From positions 1 to 35,688 of the forward strand of contig SFPN01000020.1 of NCBI GenBank assembly GCA_004551945.1: DNA of 35,688 nt, written 5' to 3'. A program made the position numbers and the translations under genes. This document shows, piece after piece, positions 1 through 7,525 of this stretch (positions are counted from its first letter, which is position 1; the number at the start of each line of letters is the position of its first letter). The notes below the pieces were generated by a model. It had not been told where the DNA came from and searched no databases. It saw nothing but the letters and a program-made list of their open reading frames with translations. Origin of the DNA: Clostridiales bacterium. Its GTDB lineage: Bacteria; Bacillota; Clostridia; Oscillospirales; Oscillospiraceae.

Positions 1-212
1 GAGGAGTAAAGCGGGAGGAGCTTCTGATCCACCACACCAAGCGTTTTGCCAAGGGCAAAACCTTGCCGCAGGCGGAATTCATTTCCGCCGAGGAAGTAAA
101 ATCCCATTCAGGGTCCCCGCGCGGCAGGCCGCGTGGGGCGGATCAGAAGCAGCTGGACGATCTGGCGATTGCGGTCACCAGAATCGAGGAGACCCCCGCA
201 GAAGAAGAATAA
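1..212 (+). CDS. C-terminal end of an unidentified protein (partial)
   Basis: An open frame runs from the window edge (first full codon at 3) to TAA at 210-212, giving about 69 residues. The tail is basic in the middle (HHTKRFAKGK, then SPRGRPRG, which resembles an AT-hook) and ends in a very acidic stretch (EETPAEEE). I do not recognise the family and assign no function. The frame is believed to be coding because its stop is followed after 24 bases by a strong intrinsic terminator, and because the next gene has its own promoter. A long minus-strand frame over the same region is a shadow of the high GC content. Confidence 0.55.
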   Translation, partial: GVKREELLIHHTKRFAKGKTLPQAEFISAEEVKSHSGSPRGRPRGADQKQLDDLAIAVTRIEETPAEEE

Positions 213-236
213 TTCCACAGCCTGTGGATAAAAAAC

Positions 237-266
237 CAGGAGCGCCATTTTTGGCGCTCCTGTTTT
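237..266 (+). terminator. Intrinsic terminator of the upstream partial gene
   Basis: A perfect 11-bp stem (237-247 with 252-262) with a TTTT loop is followed by GTTTTG. It closes the transcript of the partial gene before the MATE promoter. Confidence 0.85.
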
Positions 267-301
267 GTGCTTGATACCCCGCCGGAGGCAAAAAGAAACC
301 C

Positions 302-331
302 TTGAGAACCTTACCAACCCCATGCTATAAT
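302..331 (+). promoter_or_regulatory. Sigma-A promoter of the first MATE gene
   Basis: TTGAGA at 302-307, an 18-nt spacer and TATAAT at 326-331 preceded by TGC (extended -10). The ribosome site GGAGG is at 351-355, 7 nt before the ATG at 363. Confidence 0.8.
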
Positions 332-362
332 TAAAAATTATCGAACGCAGGGAGGAAACCAC

Positions 363-1691
363 ATGCAATACCGGCTCACCGAGGGGAGCGTACTCAAGAA
401 TATGCTGCGCTTTTCCCTCCCCTATCTCCTCTCCTGCTTCCTGCAAACCTTTTACGGCCTGGCCGATCTCTTCATCACCGGGCGGTACAACGGGGCGGAC
501 ACCATCACCGCCGTCTCCGTGGGCAGCCAGGTGACCCACATGCTCACGGTGGTCATCGTGGGCCTTGCCATGGGAGCCACCGTAACCATCAGCCGGGCGG
601 TGGGGGCCCGGGACCAGCGGAGGGCAGAGAAAACCATCGGCAGCACCATTTCCCTCTTTGCCCTCTTCGCCGTGGGGACCACGGTTCTGCTGCTGCTGGC
701 GGCAGAGGGCATTCTCTCCCTGCTCTCCACCCCCGCCGAAGCCTTCAGCCAGGCCCGCAGCTATCTCACCATCTGCTTTGCCGGCATCCCCTTCATCACG
801 GCCTATAATGTGATCAGCAGCGTCTTCCGGGGCCTGGGGGACTCCAAGAGCCCCATGTACTTTGTGGCCGCCGCCGGGGTCATCAACGTGATTCTGGACT
901 GGCTGTTCATCGGCCCCATGGCCCTGGGAGCCGTGGGTGCGGCCTTGGCTACTGTCATTGCCCAGGGGTGCAGCGTGGTGCTGGCCCTGCTCTGGATGCG
1001 CCGGCAAAACCTGGGCATCACCCTGCGGAAGTCCGACCTGCGCCTTTCCGGCCTGTCCGTCCTGCTGAAAATCGGCGTTCCCGTGGCCCTTCAGGACGGG
1101 TTTATCCAGATCTCCTTCCTGGTCATCACCGCCATTGCCAACGGCCGGGGGGTGGATGTGGCCGCGGCAGTGGGGATTGTGGAGAAGATTATCTGCTTCC
1201 TCTTCCTGGTGCCCTCCGCCATGCTCTCCACCGTGTCGGCGGTGGCGGCCCAGAACGCCGGGGCGGGCCTGCACCGGCGGAGCCGCCAGGCACTGGTCTA
1301 CGGCATCGTGATTACCGTAGCTGTGGGGGCGGTGTTCGCGGCCATCTGCCAGGTGTGGGCAGAGCCCATTGTCCGCCTGTTTTCCAAGGAGTCTGAGCTG
1401 GTGGTCACCCTGGGGGGCCAATACCTGCGGGCCTACTCCCTGGACTGTGCCATCGCCAGCATCCACTTCTGCTTCAGCGGCTATTTCTGCGCCTATGAAA
1501 GGTCCGTCCTCTCCTTTGTCCACAACCTGATCTCCGTCCTGGCCATCCGCATCCCGGGGGCCTATCTGGCTTCCGCGCTGTTCCCGGACACCCTCTACCC
1601 CATGGGCCTGGCCGCTCCTGCCGGGTCCCTGGTGTCGGTGATCATCTGCCTGATCATGTTCCTGGTGCTGCGGAAAAAGCAGGTGTTTTAA
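363..1691 (+). CDS. MATE family multidrug/cation antiporter
   Basis: This 442-residue protein has the length and layout of the MATE family: about twelve hydrophobic segments in two related halves, with a typical start (TEGSVLKNMLRFSLPYLLS) and the GLGDSKSPMYF signature following the fourth segment. MATE proteins sit in the cytoplasmic membrane and exchange Na+ or H+ for organic cations and drugs; the substrate here cannot be read from sequence. The gene stands alone between its own promoter and a 16-bp hairpin, so it is monocistronic. A 16-nt near-palindrome (213-228 and 1898-1913) occurs once on either side of it. It is a different subgroup from the second MATE gene at 30460-31869. Confidence 0.92.
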   Translation: MQYRLTEGSVLKNMLRFSLPYLLSCFLQTFYGLADLFITGRYNGADTITAVSVGSQVTHMLTVVIVGLAMGATVTISRAVGARDQRRAEKTIGSTISLFALFAVGTTVLLLLAAEGILSLLSTPAEAFSQARSYLTICFAGIPFITAYNVISSVFRGLGDSKSPMYFVAAAGVINVILDWLFIGPMALGAVGAALATVIAQGCSVVLALLWMRRQNLGITLRKSDLRLSGLSVLLKIGVPVALQDGFIQISFLVITAIANGRGVDVAAAVGIVEKIICFLFLVPSAMLSTVSAVAAQNAGAGLHRRSRQALVYGIVITVAVGAVFAAICQVWAEPIVRLFSKESELVVTLGGQYLRAYSLDCAIASIHFCFSGYFCAYERSVLSFVHNLISVLAIRIPGAYLASALFPDTLYPMGLAAPAGSLVSVIICLIMFLVLRKKQVF

Positions 1692-1697
1692 ACGAAG

Positions 1698-1735
1698 AAC
1701 TCCCGCCACAAGGTACATTCCTTGTGGCGGGAGTT
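1698..1735 (+). terminator. Terminator hairpin after the first MATE gene
   Basis: A perfect 16-bp stem (1698-1713 with 1720-1735) with loop TACATT lies 6 bases after the stop. The T run is short (TTTC), so termination may be partial or bidirectional. Confidence 0.75.
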
Positions 1736-1760
1736 TCAATCATACTCACCATAAAAGCCT

Positions 1761-1793
1761 GCTGACCGCCCGGATGGCCCCCGAGCGGTCAGC
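1761..1793. other. Second hairpin in the MATE-exoA gap
   Basis: Arms GCTGACCGC (1761-1769) and GCGGTCAGC (1785-1793) enclose a 15-nt loop. With convergent genes on both sides it may be a transcript-end structure. The rest of 1794-1917 shows nothing beyond a C-rich tract and the CCACAG-C-CTGTGG mini-palindrome at 1900-1912. Confidence 0.5.
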
Positions 1794-1917
1794 ATAAGTA
1801 ATTATGTCTTAACGTAAAGGGCTAACCGTCATTGCAACAGCGCCTTTTCTATATTCATCATACCATCCCGCCCCCCCTGTTGTCAAGGCGACGGGATTTC
1901 CACAGCCTGTGGAAAGA

Positions 1918-2682
1918 TTACGGTTCCAGCACCAGCTCCACCGGGCAGTGGTCGCTGCCGAAGATTTCGCTGTGGATGGAGGCGTTCTTCACCTGCTCCA
2001 TCAGCCGGTTGGACACGATGAAGTAGTCAATGCGCCACCCCGCGTTCTTCTCCCGGGCGTGGAACCGGTAGCTCCACCAGGAATAGGCTCCCTCCAGACC
2101 GGGGTGCAGGGCCCGGAAGGTGTCGGTAAACCCGGCGGAGAGCAGCTGGGTCATTTTCTCCCGCTCCTCATCGGTAAACCCGGCGTTGCGGCGGTTGGTC
2201 TTGGGGTTTTTCAGGTCGATCTCCTGGTGGGCCACGTTCAGGTCCCCGCAGAGCACCACCGGCTTGGTCTCGTCCAGCTTCTGTAAGTACGCCCGGAAGT
2301 CGTCCTCCCAGGTCATCCGGTAGTCCAGGCGTTTCAGCTCATTCTGGGAATTGGGGGTGTAGCAGCACACCAGGCAAAACCCCGGGTACTCGGCGGTGAT
2401 GACCCGGCCCTCCTGGTCGTGCTCCTCCTTCCCCAGGCCGTAGGTGACGGACAGGGGTTCTTCTTTGGTGAACACCGCCACCCCGGAGTAGCCCTTCTTC
2501 ACAGCGCTGTTCCAGAACTGGTGGTAGCCGGGCAGGGTGATCTCGTCCGCCTGACCGGCGTGGTGCTGGAGCTTGGTCTCCTGCAGGCAGAAGATGTCCG
2601 CGTCCAGACTCTGAAAGGCCTCCATAAAGTCCTTCTTCAGGCAGGCCCGCAGGCCGTTGACGTTCCAGGAAATGAGTTTCAT
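1918..2682 (-). CDS. exoA: Exodeoxyribonuclease III (AP endonuclease)
   Basis: The 254-residue protein is a full-length member of the exonuclease III/APE1 family, which cuts DNA at abasic sites and trims 3' blocked ends in base excision repair. Visible family marks are the SWNVNGLR start with the metal/active-site Asn7, LQETKLQ with the metal ligand Glu35, CGDLNVAH with its Asp/Asn pair, and the C-terminal GSDHCP with the catalytic Asp244-His245 pair. It lies downstream of the Mrp ATPase gene on the same strand, but a strong hairpin at 2709-2758 separates them, so it is probably expressed by read-through or from a weak promoter that I could not find. Confidence 0.95.
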   Translation of the reverse strand: MKLISWNVNGLRACLKKDFMEAFQSLDADIFCLQETKLQHHAGQADEITLPGYHQFWNSAVKKGYSGVAVFTKEEPLSVTYGLGKEEHDQEGRVITAEYPGFCLVCCYTPNSQNELKRLDYRMTWEDDFRAYLQKLDETKPVVLCGDLNVAHQEIDLKNPKTNRRNAGFTDEEREKMTQLLSAGFTDTFRALHPGLEGAYSWWSYRFHAREKNAGWRIDYFIVSNRLMEQVKNASIHSEIFGSDHCPVELVLEP

Positions 2683-2708
2683 GGGCGTTTTCGCCTCCTT
2701 TTCTTTCG

Positions 2709-2758
2709 AAAAACCGCGCCGGCGGGATGGGGTCGCCCCTTCCCTGCCGGCGCGGTTT
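2709..2758 (-). terminator. Terminator between mrp and exoA
   Basis: A 13-bp perfect stem (2711-2723 with 2746-2758), extended inward by more G-C pairs, is followed on the minus strand by GCGGTTTTTCG. It is an intrinsic terminator for the mrp transcript. Confidence 0.8.
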
Positions 2759-2770
2759 GCTTGCGCAAAA

Positions 2771-3604
2771 TTACTTCTTCTCGTGCTCCAGAATCTGGTC
2801 GGCCACAGGGTCCAGATAGTTGTGCTCCAGGTTCTCCACAGCGCCCTGGTCCATGGCCTGGGCCATGGCGGGATCCATGGGGATCTGGGCCAGAACCTTC
2901 ACGCCCAGGCTGGCGGCCACTTGGTCCAGGTTGCTCTGGCCGAAGATATAGTGCTTCTCCCCGCACTTATCGCACTGGAAGTAGCTGTAGTTTTCCACCA
3001 CGCCCAGGATGGGCTTGTGCATCATGTCGGCCATGCGCACGGCCTTGGTGACGATGAGGGACACCAGGTCCTGGGGAGCGGTGACCACCACGATGCCGTC
3101 CACGGGGATGGACTGGAACACGGTGAGGGGCACGTCGCCGGTTCCCGGGGGCATGTCGATGAACAGATAGTCCAGCTCGCCCCAGTTCACGTCGCTCCAG
3201 AACTGCTTGACCACGCCGCCCAGCAGGCTGCCCCGCCAGATGACCGGGTCAGCGGGGTTTTCCAGCAGCAGGTTCAGGGACATGACCTTGATGCCCCCCA
3301 GGGTGAACTCAGGGAAGATGCTCTCCCCGTCGCCCACCGCCCGGGTGTTCAGGCCGAAGGCCTTGGGGATGGAGGGGCCGGTGATGTCGGCGTCCATAAT
3401 GCCCACCTTGAAGCCCTTCTTGGCCATGGCGGTGGCCAGGGAGGCGGTGACGGAGCTCTTGCCCACGCCGCCCTTGCCGGACATGATGGCGTAAACGTGC
3501 TTAATGGAGGAGTACTTGTTCAGCGGCGCCAGAAGATCCTTCTCGTCCACTGTGGAGCAGCTGGACCCGCAGGTGCTGCAGTCATGGGTACATTCTTCAG
3601 ACAT
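2771..3604 (-). CDS. Mrp/ApbC-type Fe-S cluster carrier ATPase
   Basis: A 277-residue P-loop protein of the Mrp/NBP35/ApbC family, which binds a [4Fe-4S] cluster and passes it to target enzymes in the cytoplasm. The N-terminus carries a Cys array (Cys5, 9, 12, 16) like the Nbp35 ferredoxin-like motif. The deviant Walker A SGKGGVGKS spans residues 42-50 with both lysines (44 and 49), followed by MDADITGPS and the DMPPGTGD switch. The conserved CxxC (Cys211/Cys214) for bridging cluster binding is present. The start has AAAGGAAG 9 nt upstream. Immediately upstream, on the opposite strand, lies the short copy of the structured repeat (3676-3762). Confidence 0.93.
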   Translation of the reverse strand: MSEECTHDCSTCGSSCSTVDEKDLLAPLNKYSSIKHVYAIMSGKGGVGKSSVTASLATAMAKKGFKVGIMDADITGPSIPKAFGLNTRAVGDGESIFPEFTLGGIKVMSLNLLLENPADPVIWRGSLLGGVVKQFWSDVNWGELDYLFIDMPPGTGDVPLTVFQSIPVDGIVVVTAPQDLVSLIVTKAVRMADMMHKPILGVVENYSYFQCDKCGEKHYIFGQSNLDQVAASLGVKVLAQIPMDPAMAQAMDQGAVENLEHNYLDPVADQILEHEKK

Positions 3605-3675
3605 GGTGTATAACTTCCTTTCCTTCTTGTTGGGTAACAGGTTTTTTCACCTGGGTGTTGATGCTGCAAGGGGCT

Positions 3676-3762
3676 AAAAAGCCTCGCAGAGTTTCGCCGC
3701 CGGAGCGGCGAAATAAGGCGCATCCCCTCCGGTCGAAAAAGGCAGCGCCTTTTTTGAACGTT
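3676..3762 (+). repeat. Structured intergenic repeat, copy 1 (stems I and IV only)
   Basis: Begins with the family tag GCCTCGCAGAG (3681-3691). Stem I is TTTCGCCGC (3692-3700), loop CGGA, GCGGCGAAA (3705-3713). Stems II and III are missing; the element jumps to CATCCCCTC (3721-3729), the box that precedes stem IV in other copies. Stem IV pairs AAAAAGGC (3736-3743) with GCCTTTTT (3747-3754) and can act as a terminator in both directions, notably for the kinase gene that ends at 3763. The element reads opposite to the flanking genes. Confidence 0.75.
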
Positions 3763-4698
3763 TCAGTATTCGTAGGTTCCCCCGCCGATGAACTCCCGAA
3801 TCAGGGAGGCGGGGGGAACCAGCGCGGGGTCGATGGGCTGGAAGTGCTCGAAGCCTTTGATCAGGTCCAGCAGCTCCCGGCGGCGGACGTTCTCCTGGGG
3901 GACGGCCTCCAGCAGGGGCATGGCGTAGTTCTTCATGACGGAGACCTCATAGGGCAGAGAGGAGTCGAAGATATAGTTGGCCCGGTGCTTGAAGGGAGAG
4001 ATGTAGAGCTTCTCCCCCCGGCGCACGTTGGCCCACATATCCATGGTCTCGGCCACCCCGGTGCCCCGGAAGTTGTAGTCCCGGACGGCCCGGCGGGTCA
4101 GGCGCATCCAGGTGCCCTTGAACCGCAGCTCCTCCCCTTCCAGCACGTCAGACCGGGCGGAGATATAGATGCAGGTGGCCTGGGGGTTCCGGCCGGCGCA
4201 GTCGTCGTTGAGGGCGTGGATGCCCTCGAAGATGGCCACCTCGTTCTTCCCCAGGCGGAGGGGAGTGCCCAGGTGGTCGTTGCGCATCTGCCGGGCAAAC
4301 TCGAACTTGGGGACCAGAATGGGCTCGCCCTTGGAGAGCTTGGCAAAGTGCAGGTTCAGCAGGTCCATGTCCATGCAAAGGGGGGACTCAAAGTCCACCA
4401 TGCCCTCGGCGGTGCGGGGGGCGGTCTTGGGGTCCAGGGTCTTGAAGTAGTTGTCCATGGAGATGGTGTGGGTGAGAACCCCCCGTTTTTCCAGCTCCTC
4501 CTCAATCTTCAGGGCGGTGGTGGTCTTGCCGGAGCCGGAGGGGCCGGACAGCAGGACGATGGGGCTGAGGGACAGGTTGTTCAGGATCACGTCAGCGGCG
4601 GCGCTGACCTTCTGGGCGTACTGGTCGTCGCACTCCTCCAAAAAGCCTTTCACGTCCTGGTCAATGCGGCGGTTGATTTCCCGAAGCTGATATGCCAT
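3763..4698 (-). CDS. Uridine kinase-like nucleoside kinase
   Basis: The 311-residue product starts at ATG 4698, which has AAAGGAGG 7 nt upstream; an ATG 27 nt earlier lacks a site. Walker A GPSGSGKT spans residues 52-59, followed by the DNYF substrate motif and FEGIHALN, as in the uridine kinase/phosphoribulokinase family. Family members phosphorylate uridine/cytidine with ATP or GTP. It is longer than classical Udk (about 210) and matches the C-terminal half of the TGS-nucleoside kinase fusions of Clostridia, without the N-terminal TGS/ThrRS-like part. The exact substrate is therefore uncertain. The gene is 58 bases downstream of hemZ, likely in the same unit. Confidence 0.85.
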   Translation of the reverse strand: MAYQLREINRRIDQDVKGFLEECDDQYAQKVSAAADVILNNLSLSPIVLLSGPSGSGKTTTALKIEEELEKRGVLTHTISMDNYFKTLDPKTAPRTAEGMVDFESPLCMDMDLLNLHFAKLSKGEPILVPKFEFARQMRNDHLGTPLRLGKNEVAIFEGIHALNDDCAGRNPQATCIYISARSDVLEGEELRFKGTWMRLTRRAVRDYNFRGTGVAETMDMWANVRRGEKLYISPFKHRANYIFDSSLPYEVSVMKNYAMPLLEAVPQENVRRRELLDLIKGFEHFQPIDPALVPPASLIREFIGGGTYEY

Positions 4699-4756
4699 GA
4701 TAATGCCTCCTTTCAGGCGAGTCAAGGGTGTAAGTCACAAAACGGAAGAAATAGGA

Positions 4757-6211
4757 TCAGACCCAGGCGGCCTTTTCGGCCACGATTCGCTGGATCTGCT
4801 GGATGTATTCCTGGGGATACTTGGGGTTGGCCAGCCGGGCCACGCACCCCTCCCCGATGGTTTTGGTCACGCCGCCGGCCCCCAGGGAGAGGACGGTGTG
4901 CAGCTCCTCCATCATGCAGATATTATATACATTTTCATACCCCGGCTTGCACCAGCCTACGTTTTCAAAGGCGCCGGACATGAACTTCTGCCGGTAGAGG
5001 TAGTAGGGCAGGTACCCGGCCTTTCGCAGGGACTGCCAGGCAAAGGTGAGCATCCGGGCTGCCTCCTCCCCCGTGGGCAGAGGGGCCTCCTCCTGGCGGA
5101 GCCGTGCCCCACGCTTCAGGGCCAGGGTGTGCACCGTGATGTTCTCCGGGTCCAGGGCGATCACCTGGTTTAGGGTCTCCTGAAAGCCCTCTACGGTGTC
5201 TGCGGGCAGACCGGCGATGAGATCCATGTTGATGGCTCCCACCTGAACCTCCCGGGCCAGGGCGTAAGCCCGGCGGATATCCTCCGCCCGGTGGCTGCGG
5301 CCGATGGCTTCCAGGACCTGGTCGGACATGGTCTGGGGGTTTACAGAGATCCGGTTTCCCCCACCGTTTCGGATGGCCTCCAGCTTTTCCCGGGTTATGG
5401 TGTCCGGGCGGCCGGCCTCTACGGTAAACTCCGTGCCGGGCTTGAGAGCGAAGGCAGAACGCAGCCGGTCCAGCAACTGGGCCAGCTGGGAGGCGGAAAG
5501 GGTGGTGGGGGTGCCGCCGCCGATGTAGACCGAGCGGACGGTTTTTCCCGCCCGCTGGCAGGCGGCCCCGGCGGCGTCAATCTCCTGAAACAGCCCCTCC
5601 AGATAGGCGGGGATCAGCCGGTTGGCAGAGCCGGAGGAGGAGATGAAGGAGCAGTAGGCGCACCGGGTGGGACAGAAGGGGATGCCCACATAGAGGGAAA
5701 TTTCCTGGGGCTCCAGCGACCGCTTCACCGCCAGACTGGCCTGGGCGCAGTCCATGGCCAGCGCCCGGCGGGCGGGAGTGACCCGGTACTGATCCCGCAG
5801 CATGGCCTCTGCCTGACGGGGGGTGGCTCCCGCCTCCATGGCCCGGGTGGGGAGCTTCACCGGCCGCACCCCGGAGAGCATCCCCCAGGGGGGCTCGGTC
5901 CCCAGGTGCTCCACCGCCGCCAGGTAAAAAGCCCGCTGGAGGGTCCGGCGGGTGAGCCGGGTGGCGGTCACCGGATCGTCTGCCGGGAGGGCGTCCGTGC
6001 GCACCCGGCACTGCTTGGCGTAGGTCTTCCCCTCCCGGCGGAGAAGGGCCGAGGCGGTGCACCAGGTCTTGCCCCGGGAGAAGGATAATTCTAACTCATT
6101 GTCTCCCCCGGGGGCCTGGTCCGGATACACCGGCCGCTCCTGGGGAAAGAGGGTGAGCAGGGTCTGCTCCACGGCGTACTTTTCCTGGTGGCCGGAGAAA
6201 AACAGCTTCAT
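4757..6211 (-). CDS. hemZ: Radical SAM coproporphyrinogen dehydrogenase HemZ
   Basis: A 484-residue radical SAM enzyme of the oxygen-independent coproporphyrinogen III oxidase family. The SAM/[4Fe-4S] motif is C180-PTR-C184-AY-C187, followed by the YIGGGTPT motif and EAGRPDT. An N-terminal extension of about 170 residues with a SGVRPVKL motif marks the HemZ subgroup rather than HemN/HemW. HemZ homologs are annotated as coproporphyrinogen oxidases, but many clostridial carriers lack a full heme pathway, so the true reaction is open. Its ATG overlaps the stop of the upstream hydrolase (ATGA), indicating translational coupling. Confidence 0.9.
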   Translation of the reverse strand: MKLFFSGHQEKYAVEQTLLTLFPQERPVYPDQAPGGDNELELSFSRGKTWCTASALLRREGKTYAKQCRVRTDALPADDPVTATRLTRRTLQRAFYLAAVEHLGTEPPWGMLSGVRPVKLPTRAMEAGATPRQAEAMLRDQYRVTPARRALAMDCAQASLAVKRSLEPQEISLYVGIPFCPTRCAYCSFISSSGSANRLIPAYLEGLFQEIDAAGAACQRAGKTVRSVYIGGGTPTTLSASQLAQLLDRLRSAFALKPGTEFTVEAGRPDTITREKLEAIRNGGGNRISVNPQTMSDQVLEAIGRSHRAEDIRRAYALAREVQVGAINMDLIAGLPADTVEGFQETLNQVIALDPENITVHTLALKRGARLRQEEAPLPTGEEAARMLTFAWQSLRKAGYLPYYLYRQKFMSGAFENVGWCKPGYENVYNICMMEELHTVLSLGAGGVTKTIGEGCVARLANPKYPQEYIQQIQRIVAEKAAWV

Positions 6212-6825
6212 CGCAGGGCCTGGCGGACGAAGGGGTTGTGGGCGCGCTCTGCGTCCAGAGAGGTGGTGCTCTCATGGCCGGGGCAGACCCGCAGGTTGCC
6301 CTCCAGCTGGGCCAGGCGCTTCAGGGACTGGAGGATTTGGCCCACGCTGCCCCCCACAAAGTCCGTGCGGCCGCAGGAGCCGGCAAAGAGGGTGTCCCCG
6401 CAGAAGAGCACGTCCCCGATCCGGTAGGTCACGGAGCCAGGAGAGTGGCCGGGGGTGTGCATCACCTGGATCTTGGCCCCGGCAAAGTCGATGGTGTCCC
6501 CCTCCTTCACGGTCTGGATGCCCTCCACAGGGGCCAGGAGCATATAGTTGTCCCCGGTTTTGTCCCAGTTGACCTCGCTCTTGTGGACGTAGACGGGGAT
6601 ACCGGGCCACTTTTCCAGCAGGCCGGGGACCCCCAGCACATGGTCAAAGTGGCCGTGGGTGATGAGGATCATGGTCAGGGAGAGCCCGGCCTTGCGGATC
6701 TCCCGGTCAATGTCGTTTGCCTGGTCGCCGGGATCAATGACCGCGCAGGTCTTGGTCTCCGGGTCCTCCAGGAGATAGCAGTTGGTGCCGATCTGCCCCA
6801 CGGGCATGCGTCTGATTTGTAACAT
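6208..6825 (-). CDS. Glyoxalase II-like metallo-beta-lactamase-fold hydrolase
   Basis: A 205-residue MBL-fold protein. The zinc ligands are visible as THGHFDH (His57, His59, Asp61, His62), then HTPGHSPGS, the bridging Asp in CGDTLF, and the C-terminal CPGHES. Size and motifs match the short YcbL/GloB-like subgroup, whose members hydrolyse thioesters such as S-lactoylglutathione; in an organism probably lacking glutathione the substrate is likely another thioester. The start is preceded by GAGGTG. It overlaps hemZ by 4 bp downstream and follows dtd by 88 bases. Confidence 0.88.
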   Translation of the reverse strand: MLQIRRMPVGQIGTNCYLLEDPETKTCAVIDPGDQANDIDREIRKAGLSLTMILITHGHFDHVLGVPGLLEKWPGIPVYVHKSEVNWDKTGDNYMLLAPVEGIQTVKEGDTIDFAGAKIQVMHTPGHSPGSVTYRIGDVLFCGDTLFAGSCGRTDFVGGSVGQILQSLKRLAQLEGNLRVCPGHESTTSLDAERAHNPFVRQALR

Positions 6826-6879
6826 AGGGTCACCTCGTTTTTGGTTATTTGAATTTGATTAGAAAGCGGTTCTCTTATG

Positions 6880-6900
6880 AGCTCCCCCTCTGGGGGAGCT
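6880..6900 (-). other. GC-rich hairpin between dtd and the MBL gene
   Basis: AGCTCCCCC (6880-6888) and GGGGGAGCT (6892-6900) form a 9-bp stem with a 3-nt loop. There is no T run. It could be a processing or attenuation structure, or a remnant of a small dispersed repeat. Confidence 0.5.
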
Positions 6901-6913
6901 AAGGGGGAGGTCA

Positions 6914-7357
6914 TCACATCTCCGCCGTGTCCATCCAAATGGTCACCGGCCCGTCGTTCACCGAGGACACGGCCATGTCCGCGCCGAACTGGCCGTGCTC
7001 CACCTGGAACCCCCGGCTCCGGCACAGGTCCATGAACTTCTCATACAGGGGGATGGCAACGTCGGGCTTGGCGGCCTTGGTGAACCCCGGCCGGCGGCTC
7101 TTGATGTCCGCGTACAGGGTAAACTGGGAGACCACCAGCAGGGAGCCGCCCACGGTCTCCAGGTTTAAGTTCATCTTTCCCGCCTCGTCGGCAAAGACCC
7201 GCAGGCCGCAGATTTTGTCCGCCAGCTTTTCCGCCTGGGCCTCAGTGTCCTCCGGGGCGATGCCCAAAAGGACCAGAAAGCCCTGGCCGATCCGGCCCAC
7301 CGTTTCCCCGTCAATGGCCACGGAGGCCTGGGATACTCTTGTCACCACTGCGCGCAT
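6914..7357 (-). CDS. dtd: D-aminoacyl-tRNA deacylase
   Basis: A 147-residue Dtd protein, which hydrolyses D-aminoacyl-tRNA (and Gly-tRNA-Ala) so that D-residues do not enter proteins. The family start MRAVVTRVSQASV, the active-site SQFTLYAD (Ser77-Asp84) and the C-terminal NDGPVTIWMDT (134-144, the GP cis-peptide motif) are all present, and the length is exactly that of the family. The ribosome site is weak (GGGGGAC). It is the first gene of the minus-strand unit, 52 bases downstream of a good promoter. An open frame continuing upstream of this ATG is not coding. Confidence 0.95.
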   Translation of the reverse strand: MRAVVTRVSQASVAIDGETVGRIGQGFLVLLGIAPEDTEAQAEKLADKICGLRVFADEAGKMNLNLETVGGSLLVVSQFTLYADIKSRRPGFTKAAKPDVAIPLYEKFMDLCRSRGFQVEHGQFGADMAVSSVNDGPVTIWMDTAEM

Positions 7358-7408
7358 GGTTCGTCCCCCAATTCTTTTATCAAATGGTAAAAAGGAAATA
7401 CAACACCC

Positions 7409-7438
7409 AGTATAGCACGGGGAAAGAGGACTCGTCAA
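7409..7438 (-). promoter_or_regulatory. Sigma-A promoter of the dtd-MBL-hemZ unit
   Basis: On the minus strand, TTGACG (7433-7438), an 18-nt spacer and TATACT (7409-7414) with TGC directly before the -10 box. Confidence 0.8.
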
Positions 7439-7474
7439 TGCTGTTCTCATCCCGGAAAATTTCCCCGCAGGACC

Positions 7475-7503
7475 GGGAACTTTTTCCCCCGAGAGCCGTC
7501 TAA
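7475..7503 (+). promoter_or_regulatory. ECF sigma-factor-type promoter
   Basis: GGGAAC (7475-7480) followed by a T run, then a 16-nt gap and CGTCTAA (7497-7503). This matches the GGAAC-N16-CGTC pattern of group 4 (ECF) sigma factors rather than sigma-A. It lies 22 bases before the lipoprotein ATG and no sigma-A boxes are visible there. Confidence 0.6.
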
Positions 7504-7525
7504 CCGGGCAAAAGGAGGAATTTCC

